DNA from: Pseudopyrenochaeta lycopersici
Lineage: Eukaryota; Ascomycota; Dothideomycetes; Pleosporales; Pseudopyrenochaetaceae
Direction of reading: 5' to 3'
Assembly: GCA_003313425.1 (NCBI GenBank)
Contig: NHZP01000010.1
Coordinates: 496,001 to 560,000 of the forward strand
Length of the DNA stretch: 64,000 bases
The notes under the pieces were generated by a model. That model was not told where the DNA came from and made no database searches. It was given only the letters and a program-made list of their open reading frames with translations. This document shows, piece by piece, positions 54,081-64,000 of the stretch (position 1 is the first letter of the stretch; each line of letters starts with the position of its first letter). Made by a program: the position numbers and the translations under genes.

Positions 54081-55160
54081 CTAATCAATCTCGATCAAAC
54101 CCGGTCCGAAAACGGTAGCCTTTGAGACAGCATCCGCATCATCAAAATGATCCGCTCCAACAGTTACAGCCGCGATGGTCAGTCCATTCATCAGGAATTC
54201 GTCATACGGGAATGCAGCCTCGAACATAACCTTGTCATCAGTTTGTTGCACATTTTCTAAGTGCTTGACAATCGGAACATTCTGGCCATTGATGTAAACA
54301 AGCCTCATTTGGTCAATTTGGAAGAGGCCAACGTTTGCTCGTGCGAAGGAGAACTTGATGCTCTGCGTGGCAGCGGGTATGTGTGTCGAATCGACGGTGA
54401 GAGGGTAGAAGGTCTTGAGTGGGATGGTGTTGATGTTTGGGCACGAGCCAGGAATTGCGAAGGACTGGAGGGCGGTGAAGGCAAAGTCGCGGGTCGCGGT
54501 GGTGAGGAAAGGTTGCGCCGACGGACGCTTTTTCTGTACAAGGCGGAAGAAACCTTCTTGTTCGGCTTCGTTTCCAATGACGGATGAGACGGAACGAACG
54601 AGTCCTGCGTCTTGATTTTCCGCGAAGATCTGGTTGACATCTTGTAAAGTGCCGAGGACCAAGTCGGTGAAAGTGCCAGCGAGAGCAATGGCCGATTGGA
54701 AGTCGACGACTGGAAAGCTGTATTTGCAAGGCTGTATCGGTTCTTGATTGAAATGCTTGAGCGCGCCGTTCGCAGTCAAAAGATGTAACTGTTCTTGTGC
54801 GACGATGGAGTGCAACGAGTCAAGCACATACTCATGACCATAGCCCAGATCGTATCCTTGAACCTTATTCGTCAAGTTGTAGACCAACTCAGTAAAGTAT
54901 GCCACTTCAAAGAGCTCGTTGAGAGCGACGAGCTTTAGGTTTGTAATTCCTTCTGGACTGAGCTTTGGTGGTGGCGGTCCATTGGGAAGGGTGCCGTGAC
55001 CTTCCTTTTGGATTTGAAGAACCTCTCCTGCACCCGGATTCGGGAAGCCGTTTGGCAGGGGAAAGTAGACATTATCTGGGGAGAAATCGCGTTTGGCAGT
55101 GGGTGCCGCTGAGGTAAGGCTAGCTACGAAAGCTGCCGAGTATACTATTGTGGATCGCAT
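54081..55160 (-). CDS. ferritin-like Rds1/LsdA-type secreted protein
   Basis: Single exon, 359 aa. MRSTIVYSAAFVASLTSAAP is a signal peptide, followed by a Kex2-type KR site. The conserved GFPNPGAGEVLQIQKEGHGT and LPNGPPPPKLSPEGITNLK lead into the ferritin-like helices (LVALNELFEVAYFTELVYNL, HEYVLDSLHSIVAQEQLHLL, VSSVIGNEAEQEGFFRLVQ). E-x(n)-EQLH and EAEQEG place Glu and His as in di-iron ferritin-like domains. The family includes yeast stress protein Rds1 and Aspergillus late sexual development protein LsdA, expressed under starvation, stress or fruiting. Metal binding is not proven for the family. The C-terminal ~120 residues form a beta-rich part with no known function. Confidence 0.88.
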   Translation of the reverse strand: MRSTIVYSAAFVASLTSAAPTAKRDFSPDNVYFPLPNGFPNPGAGEVLQIQKEGHGTLPNGPPPPKLSPEGITNLKLVALNELFEVAYFTELVYNLTNKVQGYDLGYGHEYVLDSLHSIVAQEQLHLLTANGALKHFNQEPIQPCKYSFPVVDFQSAIALAGTFTDLVLGTLQDVNQIFAENQDAGLVRSVSSVIGNEAEQEGFFRLVQKKRPSAQPFLTTATRDFAFTALQSFAIPGSCPNINTIPLKTFYPLTVDSTHIPAATQSIKFSFARANVGLFQIDQMRLVYINGQNVPIVKHLENVQQTDDKVMFEAAFPYDEFLMNGLTIAAVTVGADHFDDADAVSKATVFGPGLIEID

Positions 55161-56172
55161 AGTGACACCTGAAGGACGCTGGGAGGTAGGAGTAGAGAGA
55201 ACGGCAGGAGCGAATGCTGGATGAGAGCAGATGATATCGAGCCGCAGGCATCGAAAAGATATTATATGTCAGACATGTATTGACCCCAGATGCCAGGTAC
55301 ATCAGCAATCGGATGCAGCTCTTCCCTTTGATTAGTTTGGCAGGCATGCTGTGCCCGTGAAGTCTGACATCCGAGCAACGCCATCGCCATCACCAATCAT
55401 GTCCAAAAATTGCGACCAACCACAGAGCCCTTGGATGCGCCACAGGCCCTCGGAAGAGCTGGCGGCCGGCGCTGTGAGTGGTGAAGGCTGTGTTACGGTG
55501 AGCACGGGGCAGTCAGCTCTGCCAAGTGTCTGTTTTGTGAGGCTGAGTTCGGCTGAGGCAAGGCCGGGCGATTACAAACATGGCCAGTTGTGCTGAAAAT
55601 AGGACTGCCGCAATTGTGATTGGTAGGGTGCTGGTAAGCCCTGTCAGAAGAAAAAGCTTAATTGAAGGCTTTGAAGCTTAGCCATCGCTCAATCAGGACT
55701 CTCCAGGGAGGTGATTTCCGCATTTCATTAGCACGTGTTTCATGAGAAGTGAGCGGCCAGTAAGGGAACACGTCTAACCCGTTGCTCAGCCATAACAATC
55801 GCCAGAGCCTCTACGTTGCCTTGGGCGATGTTTGGAAGGTCACCCTGGAGTGTCGATGTGGCAGCAGCCGCGGCGATAGCCTAATGTGGAACACAGTGGC
55901 ATGTGCTAGAGACAGCACACATCGACCTCTCGACGACCTCGTTTCTACACCCAAGCACTCTTTGCGGCACCATCTATGAAATTCATTTCCACTTTTCTAA
56001 AGCTGAAATAAGAGTGAAATTCCTTCAAATGCGCTGTCAGCTTACGCCCAGCCTTCGAGATATAGCGCCGTTCGCTAATCATAGCTATTAGTGCGTGCCA
56101 TTTGAGAATGGAAATAGAGGATGAGGAGCCTCAGTTAGGCGTCTAGAGAATTATAAAGAGATCGCTTGGGAA
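55161..56172. other. intergenic, GC-rich then AT-rich
   Basis: About 1.0 kb. Short frames (up to 81 codons) only. A TATAAA at 56152-56157 probably belongs to the pseudogene that follows. Confidence 0.4.
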
Positions 56173-58363
56173 TTGCGGCGCTGTATACGGTGCAAGAGCT
56201 ATGTTGGGAGCAGCCGAGCGCTTGCTAGGTCTAAGATAAGAGAACATTGTAATTTCCCCGCGCAAAGTCGCGTTGTTTTTCGTTGCTCTACTATCTTCAC
56301 TGTTCTCCATTCCATTTCCTCAGCGCACGCCCTTCTCAATGCCGATGCACTCGCTGTAAATTATTTCGGCAATGATGCGCCATGGTACCGTAATCGCATT
56401 CCATTCTTCGAATCCAGCGACAAAACCATCACGGATGTGTATTACTATCGCTGGAAAATCTTCAGATCTCACCAGCGTGATCTGGGCGCCAGCGGTTATG
56501 TCTCGACAGAGTTTCTTGACAACGTTGGCTGGCAAACCAATCCATGGGCATCCCTAAATGATGCAACCGGTTTTTATCTCCTCGAGGGCCGCTGGTGTCG
56601 CGATCGTCGTTTCAAAGAAGACTATGCGACTTTCATGTACAGCACAAATAGCAATACACGACAGTACTCGGAGAGCATGGCCGCTTCAGTATGGCAAGGA
56701 TATCTAGTTGATGGGGTGGCTAAAGATGCAATTACCAGACTGAATGCGATGCAGTCGGTCTTCAATGCCTGGCAGGACTCTTTCGACGCATCCAAGGGCT
56801 TGTACTGGGTGGAGCCCCTTCGCGATGCTACAGAGTACACTATTTCGAGCATTGACGCGACACATGGAGTCGATGGCTTTTTTGGTGGCAATGCTTTCCG
56901 ACCAAGCATTAACAGCTTTCAGTACGCGAACGCCAAAGCCATCGCCAGCCTTGCTGCTCTCAAAGGCGACATGAAGAGCACTGTTGATCTGTTCAATTCA
57001 AAGGCAAATGCGATCAAACTCAATGTGCAGAACGCTCTCTGGAACTCGACTTTCAAGCATTTTATCGATCGCCACCAGGTCAATAATGCGTTTGTCCGAT
57101 ACTGGGATCCGATCCGAGGACGTGAGCTTGTGGGATTCGTTCCTTAGACACACGACCTCCCAGACGATGCCGTTCAATACGCTAGTGCGTGGAAGCATAT
57201 TCTGAATAGCAGCGAGCTTGCAGGACCGCATGGTCTATGCACGGTCGAACCTAGCTATCAGTACTACATGCGCCAGTACCAATATGAAGGCCCAAACCCC
57301 GAATGCCAATGGAGTAAGTGTTCAAGTACGGAGAGTATGTGAGGTATGCTCTAACTCCTTGCTTCAACCTCTAGATGGACCAGTATGGCCATACCAAACT
57401 ACCCAGGTCTTAACTGGACTTGCAAACTTCCTCGATCACTACGCTAAAGGCACTGCTGCTGGGGGAATAGCTTCCAAGGACTACGTACGGCTATTGAAGC
57501 AATACTCGCAACTACATTACAACCCCACAATGGGAGGCATTCTAGATCTTGAAGAGAACTATTATCCGGATTCTGGATCACCTATTGTTGGGCTTAAGCG
57601 GTCACATCATTAATTCCACTCGGGCTTCGTAGATCTCGTGCTCAGCGGGTTTGTAGGTATTCGTGCGTCTTCAAACGATACTCTCGAAGTTAATCCGCTC
57701 ATTGATGTATCCACAATCTCCTACTTCCGCGCTGACCGTGTTCTCTACTATGGTCGCGAAATCGCAGTACAATGGGATAAGACCGGATCCCGCTACGGTT
57801 TTGCTGGCCTGCTAGTTGAGGTCGATGGCAAGGTCGCAGCGTCCTCTCGTACTCTCGCGAGGCTGGAAGTCCAATTGGTTCGCGCTTCTCCTCCGGCTTT
57901 TCTGCGCAAAACAGCAAAAAGCATTCGATTGAGCAGTGGGACGAACTATCCGCGGGGCATTGTATCAGTCCCAGGTACCGATGCCACAGCGATACACGGA
58001 TCCATCGACGGACGTATCTGGTTCTTCCCCGAAACAGAAGTTGCTAATGGCTGGAGCACACCAACTGGTGACGGCTCAGAACTTTGGTTCCAGATCGATT
58101 TCGGTGTGCAGACAGCGATTAGCAATGCTGAACTTGCATTTTTCGCAGATGCTTCTCAAGGCTTTGACATTCCGCAGAATTATCGGCTGCAAATTACAAG
58201 TGGGGGATCTTGGGTCGATGCGCCTGAAGCGAATTATGGTAAGCTGGTAGCAAATGGAATCACACGTCTTCTTTGGAAAACAGTGCAGACCAACAAAGTA
58301 AGACTGTTGTTTAAGCCGAAAGTTGGACAAAAGGTCAGGCTCGTTGAATTCAAAGTGTTTTAA
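56173..58363 (+). pseudogene. six-hairpin glycoside hydrolase pseudogene with discoidin-like C-terminus
   Basis: A continuous homologous frame runs from about 56173 to TAA 58361-58363 through one 61-bp intron (57314-57374, branch CTCTAAC, phase 1), but two in-frame stops interrupt it: TAG at 57145-57147 and TAA at 57611-57613. There is no in-frame ATG near the 5' end; the frame opens at a TTG (56173), and the signal-peptide-like FTVLHSISSAHALLN near 56290 has no Met before it. Intact-looking blocks are LNADALAVNYFGNDAPWYRN, ITDVYYYRWKIFRSHQRDLG, DNVGWQTNPWASLNDATGFY, ATEYTISSIDATHGVDGFFG, NSTFKHFIDRHQVNNAFVRY and EPSYQYYMRQYQYEGPNPEC. These belong to a fungal secreted six-hairpin (alpha/alpha) glycosidase family, with a C-terminal F5/8 type C-like fold (GSELWFQIDFGVQTAISNAE). 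The frame itself is preserved, so the inactivation looks recent. Confidence 0.85.
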
Positions 58364-58525
58364 AAACAAGAGAATGAGTGTATCGAGGTTTGGTAGGATT
58401 GAAATGCAAAATCTAACGGTCTCTGTCTTCTCTCGTTTTGGTGTGGGCGCACTAGGTGCACACCGAGTATGTGTTCATTCTAGAGGGATAGCCATTCATC
58501 CTAATGATCTAAATAGCTTGGTTGG

Positions 58526-60068
58526 CTAGTAAACCCTGTCAAACCATATCAAGTGGCCTTCCATGTCTCCTGCTATTTCCACGCCAACAGCTTCTATTTT
58601 CCCGTCCAGTCCGATACGAAACTCAGCCTGCAACTTCGACCTGCCCCCGCCCCAAACATCCTCTAACTCAGCCACAAAATTATTCCCCGAAAGATGCGTA
58701 AAAGCGAGCATGAAGGGGTAACAACGATCATTACAATCAGCAATCAGCTTTCCATCTTTCATCTCAAGTACGAGGCCTTTGTATCCTGCATTGTAGTAAT
58801 TCCCAACCAATGACTCAAAAGAGACACCTAATGGCTCTGAATTCTTGGTGGAATAGAATCTCGGGTCAATCTTATCTTCCTGATCCTCCACCTCGTCTTT
58901 TTCAAACCTTTCATGCCAAAACGCCGACCAGTCGACTCGTTCATTTGTTGGCACGTTGAGCACATCATCCATCAAAACATGGCTTAGAATCTGCTCTGCA
59001 TAGAACGCGCCGTCTGAATTTCCAAGTATTACAATACCCCAATCGAATTCAGGCATATATCGTATCAAAGCCTTGAAGCCAGTTTCAGCGCCATCATGTC
59101 CAACCACTCGGCGCCCTCGGTATGTTTCTACAATGAGACCGAGCGCGTAGAGTGGCTGGCTATAAAATGGGATCTCATATTCCATGGGGATGATGGTCCT
59201 TGGACTAACAAGGTCTTCATGTGTCGTCTTCGAGAGCGGTGCGCTGCGTCTCAGGAGCGCGCGAACCCACTTAGCAGCATCAGTTGCAGTGCTAAATATA
59301 CATCCAGCGCCATAGCCTTCCGGTTGTGAGAAAGAAGGAATAGCTACGTATTTTCCTTTCTTTCTATCCCATCGATAGCTGGTGGCTAGGCGCTCTTTCA
59401 CTGGCTCGTTCATAATGCTATGGAGGTCATGGTATGTATCTGACATACCGAGCGGCTCCCAGAGATTCGTTTGAAGAAATTCGGCGTACTTCCTATCAGT
59501 CATGGTTTCGACAAGATGGGTAGCCGCGGTGTACATGATGTTGCTATACTGGTAAGTCGTGCGGATCGGCTTGTTCAAGGGGAGATTTCGAAGGTTTCTA
59601 GTTATGGATTTCGCATTATCTGGCTTCTTCGCACGTACACTCAGGTATGAAGCATCGTGTCGCGGCATACCGCTTCGGTGGCTAAGTATGTCTTCTATGG
59701 TGACATGCTTGGTGTACTCTGGATCTTCGAGGACGAAATCATCAGGTAACAGCTTCGACACCGGCGTCGTCCATTGCACATTTGGGAATTCTTTATCATC
59801 GACAATACATGCGACGGCTGCGGCTGTGGTTGTCTTCGAAACACTAGCCAAATCGAATATTGTCTCTTCAGTGCACTTCTCGCCCTGAAGTTTGGCGAGA
59901 CCGTAACCCTAGGTAACATTGAGTGATCTCCCTGATATGGTAGGTAGGTTATACTACTTTAGCAAAGATTTCGTCCCCCTGTACAACAGCAATGGAGAGA
60001 CCTGGAACTTTCCACTCCTCTATTGTCTTTCGTACTAATTGGTCAAATTCGATGGTCCTGTGCGCCAT
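58526..60068 (-). CDS. beta-lactamase-like serine hydrolase
   Basis: Two exons, 60068-59958 and 59908-58526 (49-bp intron, phase 0), 497 aa. Exon 1 (MAHRTIEFDQLVRKTIEEWK, VPGLSIAVVQGDEIFAK) joins GYGLAKLQGEKCTEETIFDL, the normal N-terminal strand order of the serine beta-lactamase/penicillin-binding fold. The catalytic set is present: SVSK (S59, K62), YSN (Y158-N160) and HDG (308-310, equivalent to KTG). There is no signal peptide, so it is probably cytosolic. In fungi this family (like LovD or AMP-binding-independent esterases) acts as esterase, transesterase or peptidase rather than as a resistance enzyme. The C-terminal extension after HDG (SLVGNYYNAGYKGLVLEMKD) is a beta-barrel of the type seen in several of these proteins. 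Substrate unknown. Confidence 0.9.
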
Positions 60069-61191
60069 GTCGAGAGTAAGTTTGTCGTACGAACACAGTA
60101 TTTTGATTCACTCATCGGAAGCTTATGAATCTGCGAGGAAAATTAGGCTACAGTCCGATGGGGTACCTATGCATCACGACACTGCATGTCTGAGTCAGAC
60201 CTAACTTGAGTTGAGTGAATTCAAGCCCCAGTGAAAATGAGGTGCTATCGCAAAAGGGCTGAACCCCGCACACGTGGCATATCCTCTACTCCTAAACAGC
60301 CTACAGTTTACGGTCGTACCAAGTCACACCATCAACGCCGGAGGTTCCCAAACCATCAGGATTCCTGAATGTGGGGAGTCTGAAGCAGAAAAACGATCTT
60401 TTCCTTCCATACCTCCACCGCTACCACTATTGTGGCCCAATTTCGCCGAGCGCCTTCTGCGAAAATCAAGACATGCTGGCTTCCCCTTCCCCCCAAAGGC
60501 CTTGTTCTTCAGGGCCTGAAAGATTTGGAATTCAAATGGGCACCAAAGGACTGCGCCAAAAATAAGCTCAACGGCGAACCGAGTACATAGACTGGCTTAA
60601 CTAAGGAACCTAATCCCAAGACCACTTCAAGATATACGCTTTGGCCGGACAATTTTTCCCTACATATAATGAACTCCAGCAAATATATTCGCCGACTGAC
60701 AGCATACCAGCACATATTTTCAACAACTTCGAGAAGATTCTGCGCTTCGTTACATTCAAAGGGGGCGCTTGCGCTATGGAGCCAACCGTGTTTACCCATA
60801 CAGTGAGAAATGGCTACAAGAGCTAATCTTGAGAGTAGGAATGAGAAATGGATGCGTGGAAAGAATGTGGTGATGGTGAGCTTGCAAATAGGCAGGCAAA
60901 GTACTTTGCGGAAGCTGTGGTGTAACTTTATACATCTAGCCAATAACAAGCACGAACAAACACGAACACAATGCTCGCATTCCTGATTCTCATTTGTGCG
61001 CATTCCAGGTATGTCAATCAAGCTTCCGATAAAGTTGCACATTACGAGGTGTCGCGCAAGCACTACGCGCCTATGAGAAATGTTTGCAAAGTAAGGCTCC
61101 GGCTGATTGTAAATATATGTCCCCTGAAGTCCATTGACTGCAATCTCTCCATTATTTCACTAAGTCTTGATGCACTCACTACTATTTCGGT
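60069..61191. other. divergent intergenic region
   Basis: About 1.1 kb between two divergent genes. The longest frame (60509-61063, minus, 184 codons) is Cys/Leu/Phe-rich, without recognisable domain, and is probably chance. Confidence 0.4.
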
Positions 61192-62148
61192 ATGACGGAA
61201 ATTAAAACAGAAGTTATTGACACAACGGAGCAAATCGGCGATTTGGTCGACTGGCTCGTTTTCCGCCATGCACCGCCAGCTCCATGCTCACCAACCATGT
61301 ATGTCGATCTCGAAGGCGTAGGCCTCTGCCGTGACGGCTCCCTTTCTATCCTCACCCTTCTATTGGATACAGGCATCCCGACCAGACGTGTCTGCCTAAT
61401 TGATGTGCATACACTCGGCCCACGAGCATTTGAAAGTGCTGGTGCCAAAAAGAAGACGCTGAAAGATATCCTTCAGGACGCAGAGATCACAAAGATCTTT
61501 TTTGACGTTCGAAACGATTCAGATGCCCTGTTTGCGCATTTCGGCGTGGCCCTGCAAGGGGTTAAGGACGTTCAGCTCATGGAGAGTGCGACAAGGAAGA
61601 CCACGGCATCGAGGAAGTTGTTAAACGGCCTAAAACGCTGCATTGAAGACAATGTACTCACGTCTTTTGGCAGCAGCAGACTAGCTAGCTGGAAGCTGGC
61701 GAAGGAGAAAGGCGGACAATTATTCAACCCCGAATACGGTGGTTCGTATGACGTTTTCAATCAGCGTCCGATTCCAAAAGATATAATTTCTTATTGTGTA
61801 GGCGACGTCCAGTACCTCCCCGAGTTGTGGAATAGGTTCTGGCCACACCAGACATATCAGTGGCGGGATCTAGTTGAAAACGAATCTCAGAAGCGCATCG
61901 CGGCATCCCAGAGACCAGACTACAAGCCGCATGGCTCGAATAGGGCCATGGCTCCATGGAGCAAAGAACAGAATGCGATGTTGGATCAGTGGAATTCCAT
62001 ATCCCATCGCAACTATCTCGATGATTTTGACGACGTTTTTGACGACGATTTGGATGACGATTGGGACAATGATTATTACGATGACGGTCCAACTAGCTGT
62101 AGGGACATCATCAGCGATTGCGACTACTATCTTTACTATTCCGATTAA
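61192..62148 (+). CDS. DEDDy 3'-5' exonuclease-like protein
   Basis: Single exon, 318 aa. The 3'-5' exonuclease fold is clear: MYVDLEGVGLCRDGSLSILT supplies D39 and E41 of motif I, KIFFDVRNDSDALFAHFGV supplies D105 of motif II, and ISYCVGDVQYLPELWNRFW gives Y201-x3-D205 of motif III (DEDDy type). QLMESATRKTTASRKLLNGL sits in the expected helix. This is the Exd2/Egl-type group found as many copies in fungi, thought to degrade RNA or DNA ends; the substrate is unknown. There is no targeting signal. The last 40 residues are extremely acidic and Tyr-rich (DDVFDDDLDDDWDNDYYDD), unlike the family core, and could mediate protein contacts or compete for nucleic-acid binding. Confidence 0.85.
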   Translation: MTEIKTEVIDTTEQIGDLVDWLVFRHAPPAPCSPTMYVDLEGVGLCRDGSLSILTLLLDTGIPTRRVCLIDVHTLGPRAFESAGAKKKTLKDILQDAEITKIFFDVRNDSDALFAHFGVALQGVKDVQLMESATRKTTASRKLLNGLKRCIEDNVLTSFGSSRLASWKLAKEKGGQLFNPEYGGSYDVFNQRPIPKDIISYCVGDVQYLPELWNRFWPHQTYQWRDLVENESQKRIAASQRPDYKPHGSNRAMAPWSKEQNAMLDQWNSISHRNYLDDFDDVFDDDLDDDWDNDYYDDGPTSCRDIISDCDYYLYYSD

Positions 62149-62889
62149 ATCTGGTGAACTAGTTATCAAGATCTGGGTATTTAGATTCTGTGTTGGTATG
62201 TACGTTGTTGATGAACATGGAGAGGAATCCTTGGACTTGTATGCTACCAGGGTATCATCCGCAGCAGCATTCGTAGCGTTAGGACAATTTTCTTATTTTC
62301 AACGTAGAGCACAGCTGAAGGCCAATTTTACAGCTAGAGACAGCTGTTCTTTCTTTTTCTACCGCCTCCGAAAGAATGTAGTGTTGAAGCCCTTAGCCTC
62401 AAAATTTTCATCTACAGTATGTGGAATACTAAAAGTTTGGTGGCATTGAAGAGAAGGAAATACATCATGCTACGAATAGAGCCTCTTCATAAATCAAGCG
62501 AGAAGACTATAGTACGAATGTGGTTTATTTTAAGATAGGATAAAAAGGCCCAAGAGGAGTCACAGCACAGTACAGTACGGCTCAAAGTGGGTCGCAGAAT
62601 CATCATCGCTTGGAATTCAAAGCACTTATCATATTTTTCGACCGACACAAGCAGTTTTCCGCCATCCATGAAACGAACATTTCATTGGTCCCCTTATTTC
62701 GCTCCTTCGAATCCTTTCCTTGAACAATCTGGCAGACAAGCGGTAAAGGGCTCTTCAGACGATGACAATACACATCGCCATCAGTAGTTCAGAGTGGCTG
62801 TGTCGTAATATTCAAGATGTATAACAAATATTGGTATCAAAGCGAGAAGAAGTAGGTACAAAATAAAATAGAACAAATCCATCCACACC
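62149..62889. other. spacer between convergent genes
   Basis: About 740 bp, no credible gene; an open frame that overlaps the end of the exonuclease in another phase runs to 62449 but has no recognisable content. Confidence 0.4.
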
Positions 62890-63780
62890 TCAGTCGTCTT
62901 CTTCTTCGTCTTCAAAGTCATCTCCACCACCACCACCGCCACCGCTACTATCGTCGTCTCCGCCCTCGTCCCCACTACCTGCCCCAAAGGCTCCCGCTAC
63001 CGCTGGCACAGCATTCCGCGAAGCCTGCACGGGGGCTAACGCCGTAGCAGCAACAGCATCAAACTGCGATGTCGCAGCCGCTCCCAGCCTGGCAGTAAAG
63101 GGGCCAAATCCGCGTTCATGGAAGCCCAAGAAGGCTCCCGGATTTGAAGGATTGCCAACGGGTGGCCGCTCTGATAGAGCCCAGCCCATTGCTGCATTCC
63201 CCGAAGCTGCTGCGACGCTTAAACCAAGTGACGCGTCGATGCAGTTCTCACAGAGGAACGTGTAGCTCAGGGACGTAGCGTTGACGACGATTCCATCGGG
63301 TAGAGGACGAACGCTGAAATCTCCTGTCACTTCTGGTGGATTGTCCTCGTCTGTTGCTTGCCGGAATGAGGCCATGACACTGCCCTGCCCGTCGGGCCAT
63401 ACGGCGAGTATAAAGTTTCCCTCCATATCACCCGTGAGGCCCATAGAGCCCCAGCCCTGACCGTTGACGAGTGGGAACGAGAGTTGGCCGATGAAGGAGC
63501 CTGCTGATCCAGCAGGAGGAGGTGTTGCTGGCAAGGCAAAGGCAAATCCAAACTGGGTACGAGCGCCGAAGAAGCGCTCCATTGGGAGACCAGTTGTTTG
63601 GTCGACGAAAGGTGCAGAGACTTGAGCGGTGGAGGAGGTAGGCTCGTCATCATCTTGAGCGAGCGTAAATGCTGTGAGGAAGCATGCGAGGAGGGCTGTA
63701 AATAAGATATTGCGGAAATTGATAGTTTGGCTACCCTTGCTGGGTCGAATTGATAAGTACCATGGTAGTGAGGGACCCAT
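62890..63780 (-). CDS. secreted CDH-type cytochrome domain protein
   Basis: Single exon, 296 aa from ATG 63780; the frame extends to a TTG at 63906, which is not a plausible start. MGPSLPWYLSIRPSKGSQTI and NFRNILFTALLACFLTAFTL form a signal peptide with a long n-region, cut near LAQ. The body matches the cytochrome (DOMON) domain of cellobiose dehydrogenase: GSFIGQLSFPLVNGQGWGSM, GLTGDMEGNFILAVWPDG with the Met expected to bind haem, TFLCENCI (the conserved disulphide), and FLGFHERGFGPFTARLG with the second, His, ligand. There is no flavin dehydrogenase domain, so it must receive electrons from another protein if it is redox active, possibly to feed copper monooxygenases. The C-terminus is a Gly/Asp/Glu tail (GGDDDSSGGGGGGGDDFEDE) of unknown use. 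No CBM is present. Confidence 0.88.
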   Translation of the reverse strand: MGPSLPWYLSIRPSKGSQTINFRNILFTALLACFLTAFTLAQDDDEPTSSTAQVSAPFVDQTTGLPMERFFGARTQFGFAFALPATPPPAGSAGSFIGQLSFPLVNGQGWGSMGLTGDMEGNFILAVWPDGQGSVMASFRQATDEDNPPEVTGDFSVRPLPDGIVVNATSLSYTFLCENCIDASLGLSVAAASGNAAMGWALSERPPVGNPSNPGAFLGFHERGFGPFTARLGAAATSQFDAVAATALAPVQASRNAVPAVAGAFGAGSGDEGGDDDSSGGGGGGGDDFEDEEEDD

Positions 63781-64000
63781 TTTTAATATGATAAACTTGG
63801 ACTGAGCCCAAGAAAGCCAGGCGCTCAACGCCGTATATAGCACAACAAGTACAAGTAAAGAGATGGTTGTGAAATAGCGTTGAAGATGTATAAAACAGGC
63901 CAACAATGTTCAACCCCAGGCACCACGATACTTATGGTAAAGCCACCCATGAGTGTAGAGCCAGCCCAAAAGGTACCGAAAAGACCAAGTCAAACTGCTC
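63781..64000. other. window end, promoter of the cytochrome gene
   Basis: 220 bp upstream of the last gene, no feature seen. Confidence 0.4.

Noticed and set aside
60509..61063. 184-codon frame on the minus strand
   Set aside because: Hydrophobic, Cys-rich and featureless; lies in the promoter region between two divergent genes.
1..64000. CRISPR arrays, bacterial operons, ribosome binding sites, tRNA genes
   Set aside because: No regularly spaced repeat-spacer pattern, no polycistronic spacing, no convincing tRNA cloverleaf; the sequence is eukaryotic.

Overview
The window looks like nuclear DNA of a filamentous ascomycete (Pezizomycotina; a Dothideomycete is plausible, but that is only an inference from gene content). 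The basis is: short introns of 40-130 bp with GT..AG ends and CTAAC/CTGAC-like branch sites, ATG starts after A-rich leaders, fungal families (Sda1, Rse1, Zn2Cys6, CDH-type cytochrome, Rds1/LsdA, PNP-NACHT-ankyrin NLR), and no operon logic. I saw no tRNA, rRNA, CRISPR array or intact transposon. Many genes are spliced, so exon coordinates were worked out by hand from splice signals and reading phase and are given in the entries.

Layout. 1-1601: coding-looking fragments and one unidentified gene whose 5' end is unresolved. 1865-8535: two core genes, SDA1 (ribosome biogenesis) and RSE1 (U2 snRNP splicing), divergent from a 309-bp promoter. 8982-11188: a secreted cysteine-containing protein and a tiny two-exon single-helix membrane protein. 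12138-12290: minisatellite. 12625-14457: a bZIP factor, with a gene-empty 3-kb stretch upstream. 17480-25160: a mitochondrial PPR protein, a six-exon histidine phosphatase and a PhoD-type alkaline phosphatase. 26347-28517: FAD monooxygenase and GH12 endoglucanase. 29328-35152: two F-box-type proteins, one apparently frameshifted, one with a long glutamine-rich tract. 36524-40671: a PNP-NACHT-ankyrin NLR with nearly identical 102-bp ankyrin repeats and signs of decay. 40672-43935: gene-poor DNA with relic coding fragments. 43936-55160: secreted CHRD protein, hydrophilic stress-type protein, secreted aspartoacylase-like enzyme, SDR, DUF2306 membrane protein, Zn2Cys6 regulator, ferritin-like Rds1/LsdA protein. 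56173-58363: a glycoside-hydrolase pseudogene with two in-frame stops and no start codon. 58526-63780: beta-lactamase-like serine hydrolase, DEDDy exonuclease and an orphan CDH-type cytochrome domain protein.

Functionally the left part is conserved housekeeping. From about 20 kb on the content is accessory: nutrient acquisition (two convergent phosphatases, GH12, cytochrome, aspartoacylase), stress and development proteins, and an innate-immunity-like NLR next to eroded sequence. The most rewarding places are the NLR with its repeat array and frameshift, the glycosidase pseudogene, the micro-exons that cut through the phosphatase active site, and several small spliced genes that plain ORF calling would miss.
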